Origin: CAZFAT01 sp964517075
Lineage (GTDB): Bacteria > Acidobacteriota > Vicinamibacteria > Vicinamibacterales > SCN-69-37
Assembly (NCBI GenBank): GCA_964517075.1
Contig: CAZFAT010000319.1
Coordinates: 1-9,290 of the forward strand
Length of the DNA: 9,290 nucleotides
Direction: 5' to 3'
Shown here piece by piece: positions 5,824-9,290 of this stretch. Made by a program: the position numbers and the translations under genes. The notes below the pieces were generated by a model, which had not been told where the DNA came from, ran no database searches, and worked only from the letters and a program-made list of their open reading frames with translations. The stretch's first letter is position 1. Every line of letters begins with the position of its first letter.

Positions 5824-5906
5824 TCGTAGTGTCCGGCTTGAGCCGGGCTTTAGCCGGACCTGCGGCCCGGGTCCGCCTGAAGGCAGCCTGAAGGCGGACA
5901 CTACGA
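5824..5906. repeat. 83-bp palindromic element with two hairpins and matching 11-bp tandem duplications
   Basis: Terminal 12-base perfect inverted repeats (TCGTAGTGTCCG at 5824-5835 and its complement at 5895-5906) enclose two 29-base halves, 5831-5859 and 5871-5899, around an 11-base spacer. Each half is itself a hairpin: GTCCGGCT with AGCCGGAC, and GTCCGCCT with AGGCGGAC. The halves are also reverse complements of each other at 22 of 29 positions. Each contains an 11-base unit repeated twice: 5837-5847/5848-5858 (9 of 11 identical) and 5876-5886/5887-5897 (10 of 11). It lies 19 bases after the recQ stop. It looks like a REP- or MITE-like dispersed element and could also act as a terminator or mRNA stabiliser. 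Confidence 0.8.
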
Positions 5907-5925
5907 CACTCCTAAGACTCATCGC

Positions 5926-7755
5926 TCAGAGCTGGCCGTGAATCACCGTCAGCACCGCCTCGCCCAGATCCTCGGCCTTCTTCGCGCCAACGCCGTAGAC
6001 CTCGCGAAGCGCTCCCGTCGTCGCCGGCTTGAGCCGGGCCAGTTCGCGCAGGGTGGCGTCATGAAAGATGACGTACGGCGGCACGCCCCGGTCGCGCGCC
6101 ACGGACAGGCGCAGCTCGCGCAGCCGATCGAACAGCGCACGATCGACGCCCTCCCAGGACTCCTTTTCGGCACGCGACCGCGCCGGTGTCTGATGCTTCT
6201 CCGGCTTCCGCTGGCGCGACAACGCCACGTCGCGACCCGCGGAGGGATCCTTCATCAGCGCCACGCCATCGGCCGTCAACTGCACGACTGGATACGGATC
6301 GTCGGTCTGACGCAGGAACCCGAGCGCAATCAACTGATCGACATAGCCCCGCACCTCGTCGCTCGTGGCGTCGCGCAGCAGCCCGAAGACGGTCAGGCTG
6401 CCGTGCCCGCGAGCGGTCACGAGATCCGTGCCCCGCCCGCGCAGGACATTGCTCAGATGGCCGGCGCCGAATCGCTGACCGACGCGCGCAACCGCAGACA
6501 GGATCTTCCGCGCGAGGGTCACGGCGTCAGCCGCCGGCTCGAGCTCGCCGAGGCAATAATCGCAGGCCTCACAGGCGGGCTTCCCGTAGGTTTCCCCGAA
6601 GTAGGCGATGAGGCGGCGATGCCGGCAGCCCACACTCGCTGCGTAGCGCTCGATGTCCCGCAACAGCGCGACTCGGCCTTCCGAAGCGTCCGGCTGCGCC
6701 GTGAACACCGCCCGCCACCGCAGGAAGTCCCCGCCCGAGTAGATCAGCACGCAGTCGGCCTCGAGGCCGTCGCGGCCGGCCCGGCCGGCCTCCTGCTGAT
6801 AGTGCTCGAGTGACTGCGGGGCGCCCGCATGGATCACGAATCGGACATCCGACCGGTCGATGCCCATCCCGAACGCCACCGTGGCGACCACGACATCCGC
6901 ATTTTCGTTGAGGAACGCGTCCTGATGCCGGTGCCGTTCCTCGTCGGTCAGGCCGGCGTGGTACGGCACGGCTCGCAGACCGGTGCCGGCGAGCCAGGCC
7001 GCGAGCCGGTCGACCTCGCGCCTCGACTGGCAGTAGACGATGCCGGCCTGCCCGCGATGCCGGTCGAGCACGTCCTGAATCTGCCGCTTGATGTTCGCGC
7101 GCATCAGCACGCGATAGACGAGGTTGGGCCGATCGAACGATCCCACCAGCTCGACGGGCGACCGCAGGCCGAGCTGCTCCACGATGTCGCGGCGCACCCG
7201 CGACGTCGCGGTCGCGGTGAACGCATGAAAACTGACCTCGGGCCAGCGCGCGCGCAGCTCGGCGAGCTGCCGGTACTCCGGCCGGAAGTCGTGTCCCCAC
7301 TGGCTGATGCAGTGCGCCTCGTCGACCGCGACGAAGCTGACCGGCCGGCGCCCGACCATCGACAGGAATCCGGCGCCACCGGCGCCGACGAGCCGCTCCG
7401 GCGCCACGTACAGCAGCCGATACCGGCCGGCGCCGATGCCCGCGACAATTTCCTGACGGGCCTCGGACGAGAGCGCGCTGTGAAAGCACGCGGCGGCCGC
7501 GCCGTTGCCGACGAGCGTGTCGACCTGATCCTTCATCAACGCGATCAGGGGCGAGACGACGATGGCCAGGCGGTCGGAGGCGAGGGCGGGAGCCTGGAAG
7601 CAGAGGGACTTGCCGCCGCCGGTGGGCAGCACGACCAGCGAGTCGCGTCGCGCGAGAATCGCCTCCATCGCTTCGCGCTGCAGCGGCCGGAACGAGTCGT
7701 AGCCCCAGTAGCGCCGGAGGACCGGGAGGAGTGCGTCAGCGGGCGGTTGGCTCAC
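5926..7755 (-). CDS. recQ: ATP-dependent DNA helicase RecQ
   Basis: 3'-5' DNA helicase of recombination and replication-fork repair, 609 residues, matching full-length bacterial RecQ. Visible elements: motif 0 with FRPLQREAM (residues 22-30), Walker A TGGGKS 45-50, DEAH 145-148 followed by the aromatic-rich loop CISQWGHDFRPEYRQL 149-164, TATAT 180-184, VATVAFGMGIDRSDV 290-304, and the arginine finger region QEAGRAGRDG 321-330. Zinc-binding cysteines are C377, C395, C398 and C401, followed by the RQC winged-helix region (about 405-500) and an HRDC domain (about 535-609). The start is GTG at 7755 with no strong ribosome-binding site upstream; it gives the expected N-terminus. It lies 52 bases downstream of nrdJ on the same strand and is probably co-transcribed. 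No key motif is missing. Confidence 0.97.
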   Translation of the reverse strand: MSQPPADALLPVLRRYWGYDSFRPLQREAMEAILARRDSLVVLPTGGGKSLCFQAPALASDRLAIVVSPLIALMKDQVDTLVGNGAAAACFHSALSSEARQEIVAGIGAGRYRLLYVAPERLVGAGGAGFLSMVGRRPVSFVAVDEAHCISQWGHDFRPEYRQLAELRARWPEVSFHAFTATATSRVRRDIVEQLGLRSPVELVGSFDRPNLVYRVLMRANIKRQIQDVLDRHRGQAGIVYCQSRREVDRLAAWLAGTGLRAVPYHAGLTDEERHRHQDAFLNENADVVVATVAFGMGIDRSDVRFVIHAGAPQSLEHYQQEAGRAGRDGLEADCVLIYSGGDFLRWRAVFTAQPDASEGRVALLRDIERYAASVGCRHRRLIAYFGETYGKPACEACDYCLGELEPAADAVTLARKILSAVARVGQRFGAGHLSNVLRGRGTDLVTARGHGSLTVFGLLRDATSDEVRGYVDQLIALGFLRQTDDPYPVVQLTADGVALMKDPSAGRDVALSRQRKPEKHQTPARSRAEKESWEGVDRALFDRLRELRLSVARDRGVPPYVIFHDATLRELARLKPATTGALREVYGVGAKKAEDLGEAVLTVIHGQL

Positions 7756-7771
7756 GGCGTGTCACCGCGAG

Positions 7772-7783
7772 CCAGCCGGCTGG
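7772..7783. repeat. 12-bp perfect palindrome in the nrdJ-recQ spacer
   Basis: CCAGCCGGCTGG at 7772-7783 is a perfect palindrome. An alternative stem pairs CCGGC 7776-7780 with GCCGG 7786-7790. It lies 16 bases before the recQ GTG in the direction of transcription. It could be a weak attenuating hairpin or an operator, or simply chance in GC-rich DNA. Confidence 0.3.
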
Positions 7784-7807
7784 GGGCCGGGACGGGGGCG
7801 GGCGCCG

Positions 7808-9290
7808 CTACGCGCAGCCGCTCGTGGTGCCGCAGTTCGTGCACTTGTAGCAGGCGCCGGAGCGCACCATGATCGACCCGCAGGTCGAGCAGGGAGGCGC
7901 GTCTTCCTGGTTCTGGATGGCCGCAAACGGCGAGGCGACCGGGGCGCTGCCCTTGGGCGCCGCGGCCGTCTCCGGTCCGCCGCCCGCGGTGGCGCGGACG
8001 TCGAGCACGAGCTGCTCGGGCGTGGCCGCCTCCTCGCGGTTGTTCACGCCGGCGCGGTACTGCGCTTCGGGCGACAGGAACTTCGCCGCGAGCCACCGGA
8101 AGATGTAGTCCACGATGGACTTGGCAAAGCGGATGTCGGCGTTGCGCGTCATGCCCGACGGCTCGAAGCGCACGTGGCTGAACTTGTCCACCAGATCCTG
8201 CAGCGGCACGCCGTACTGCAGGGCATAGCTGATGGCCTGCGCGAAGGCGTCGGCGAAGCCCGAAATCGTCGAGCCCTCCTTCGCCATCGTCAGGAACAGC
8301 TCGCCCGGCTGACCGTCCTCGTAGAGTCCGACGGTGATGTAGCCCTCGTGCCCGCCGATGTCGAACTTGTGCGTGATCGACCGGCGCTCGTCGGGCAGCC
8401 GGTGCCGGCGCGGCCCGGCCGCCTCGGCGGCCGCCGGCGCCTTGTCGCGCGACGTATTGAGGGGCTGCGTCCGTTTGCTGCCGTCGCGATAGATCGAGAC
8501 GGCTTTCGCCCCGATGCGCCAGGCGTCGATGTAGGCCTGCTCGATTTCCTCGACCGTCGCGGCCTTCGGGACGTTCACGGTCTTCGAAATGGCGCCGGAG
8601 ATGAACGGCTGCACGGCGCCCATCATCCGGATGTGGCCCATGTAGTGAATCGACCGGACCCCGCGGGCGGGCTTGAAGGCGCAGTCGAACACGGACAGGT
8701 CGCGATCCTTCAGATGCGGCGCGCCTTCGATCGTCTCGTGCTCGTCGATGTAGTCGACGATCTCCTTGACCTCCGTGGGCGAGTAGCCCAGCTTCGCCAG
8801 GGCCATCGGGACGGTGTTGTTGACGATCTTCATCAGCCCACCGCCGACGAGCTTCTTGTACTTCACGAGCGCGATGTCGGGCTCGACGCCGGTCGTGTCG
8901 CAGTCCATCATGAAGCCAATCGTGCCGGTCGGCGCGAGCACCGTGGCCTGCGCGTTGCGGTAGCCGTGCTGTTCGCCCAGCTCCACGCAGTCGTCCCAGA
9001 CCTGGCGGGCGTGATCGAAGAGCGGCTTCGGCACGTGCGTGCGGTCGATATCCTTGAGGGCGGCGCGATGCTTCCGCATGACGCGCAGCATCGGCTCGCG
9101 GTTCTTCTCGTAGCCGGGAAACGGCCCGCCGTGATCGCGCGCCACACGGGCCGACTGCGCGTAGGCCGCGCCGTGCATGACGGCGGTGATCGCCGCCGCG
9201 TAGTCGCGGCCGGCGTCGCTGTCGTACGGCAGCCCGCGCGACATCAGCAGCGCCCCCAGGTTCGCGTAGCCCAGGCCGAGCGGCCGGTAG
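7808..9290 (-). CDS. nrdJ: vitamin B12-dependent (class II) ribonucleotide reductase, C-terminal part
   Basis: Adenosylcobalamin-dependent ribonucleotide reductase, which makes deoxyribonucleotides without needing or being harmed by oxygen. The 5' part lies beyond the right edge; 493 residues are visible, starting in the conserved YRPLGLGYANLGALLMSRG. Next come the APTGTIGFMMDCDTTGVEPD block (encoded near 8935-8880), KYKKLVGGG, and the C-terminal TSCPD-type domain (RRHRLPDERRSITHKFDIGGHEGYIT and GSTISGFADAFAQAISYALQYG). The end is a cysteine-rich tail (CSTCGSI...GACYKCTNCGTTSGCA) typical of this family, probably zinc-binding and/or redox-relay. The catalytic radical cysteine should lie in the missing N-terminal part. 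The preceding Ala-rich linker is ordinary for the family. No frameshift is visible. Confidence 0.96.
   Translation of the reverse strand, partial: YRPLGLGYANLGALLMSRGLPYDSDAGRDYAAAITAVMHGAAYAQSARVARDHGGPFPGYEKNREPMLRVMRKHRAALKDIDRTHVPKPLFDHARQVWDDCVELGEQHGYRNAQATVLAPTGTIGFMMDCDTTGVEPDIALVKYKKLVGGGLMKIVNNTVPMALAKLGYSPTEVKEIVDYIDEHETIEGAPHLKDRDLSVFDCAFKPARGVRSIHYMGHIRMMGAVQPFISGAISKTVNVPKAATVEEIEQAYIDAWRIGAKAVSIYRDGSKRTQPLNTSRDKAPAAAEAAGPRRHRLPDERRSITHKFDIGGHEGYITVGLYEDGQPGELFLTMAKEGSTISGFADAFAQAISYALQYGVPLQDLVDKFSHVRFEPSGMTRNADIRFAKSIVDYIFRWLAAKFLSPEAQYRAGVNNREEAATPEQLVLDVRATAGGGPETAAAPKGSAPVASPFAAIQNQEDAPPCSTCGSIMVRSGACYKCTNCGTTSGCA

Noticed and set aside
5824..5906. CRISPR-like or insertion-sequence interpretation of the palindromic element
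   Set aside because: There are only two short tandem units per arm with no unique spacers, and no transposase gene or target-site duplication is visible around it.
5938..7872. Two long plus-strand open frames antisense to recQ
   Set aside because: No domain motifs, and the minus strand holds an intact RecQ with every helicase motif.

Overview
This is a GC-rich bacterial chromosomal window with nine genes or gene fragments and little non-coding DNA. It looks like ordinary housekeeping and accessory chromosome: no phage, insertion sequence, CRISPR array, tRNA or rRNA is visible. The host is probably a free-living high-GC bacterium such as an Acidobacteriota (Vicinamibacteria-like) lineage. That rests on gene mix, base composition and the style of the intergenic palindromes, not on any search, so it is tentative.

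Layout. Positions 1-1307 (minus strand): a translationally coupled pair, an alpha/beta hydrolase followed by a short-chain dehydrogenase/reductase (SDR) that runs off the left edge. Positions 1339-1521 (plus): a 60-residue two-helix membrane protein whose start nearly touches the divergent hydrolase start. Positions 1522-3485 (minus): a DEAD-box RNA helicase with a DbpA-type RNA-binding tail, followed at once by a short reading frame that resembles only the C-terminal end of FRG-domain proteins. Positions 3554-4006 (plus): a lipoprotein FKBP-type peptidyl-prolyl isomerase, divergent from the helicase. Positions 4007-4104: a convergent spacer filled by a long inverted repeat. Positions 4105-9290 (all minus): nrdJ (B12-dependent ribonucleotide reductase, 5' end outside the window), recQ, an isoprenylcysteine-methyltransferase-like membrane protein and a PilT-like ATPase. 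A palindromic repeat-like element interrupts this run between recQ and the methyltransferase.

How the genes relate. nrdJ (dNTP supply) and recQ (recombination repair) form a DNA-metabolism pair. The methyltransferase and PilT-like ATPase are 10 bases apart and probably co-transcribed, although no functional link is known to me. The hydrolase and SDR share an ATGA stop/start overlap and are likely co-expressed on a small-molecule substrate that cannot be named from sequence.

I do not see a convincing new multi-gene system. The items most worth a second look are the 83-bp double-hairpin element at 5824-5906, in which each arm carries its own 11-bp tandem duplication; the orphan FRG-like tail at 1522-1863; and the 4014-4098 inverted repeat, whose three mismatches are all G-U wobbles in plus-strand RNA.
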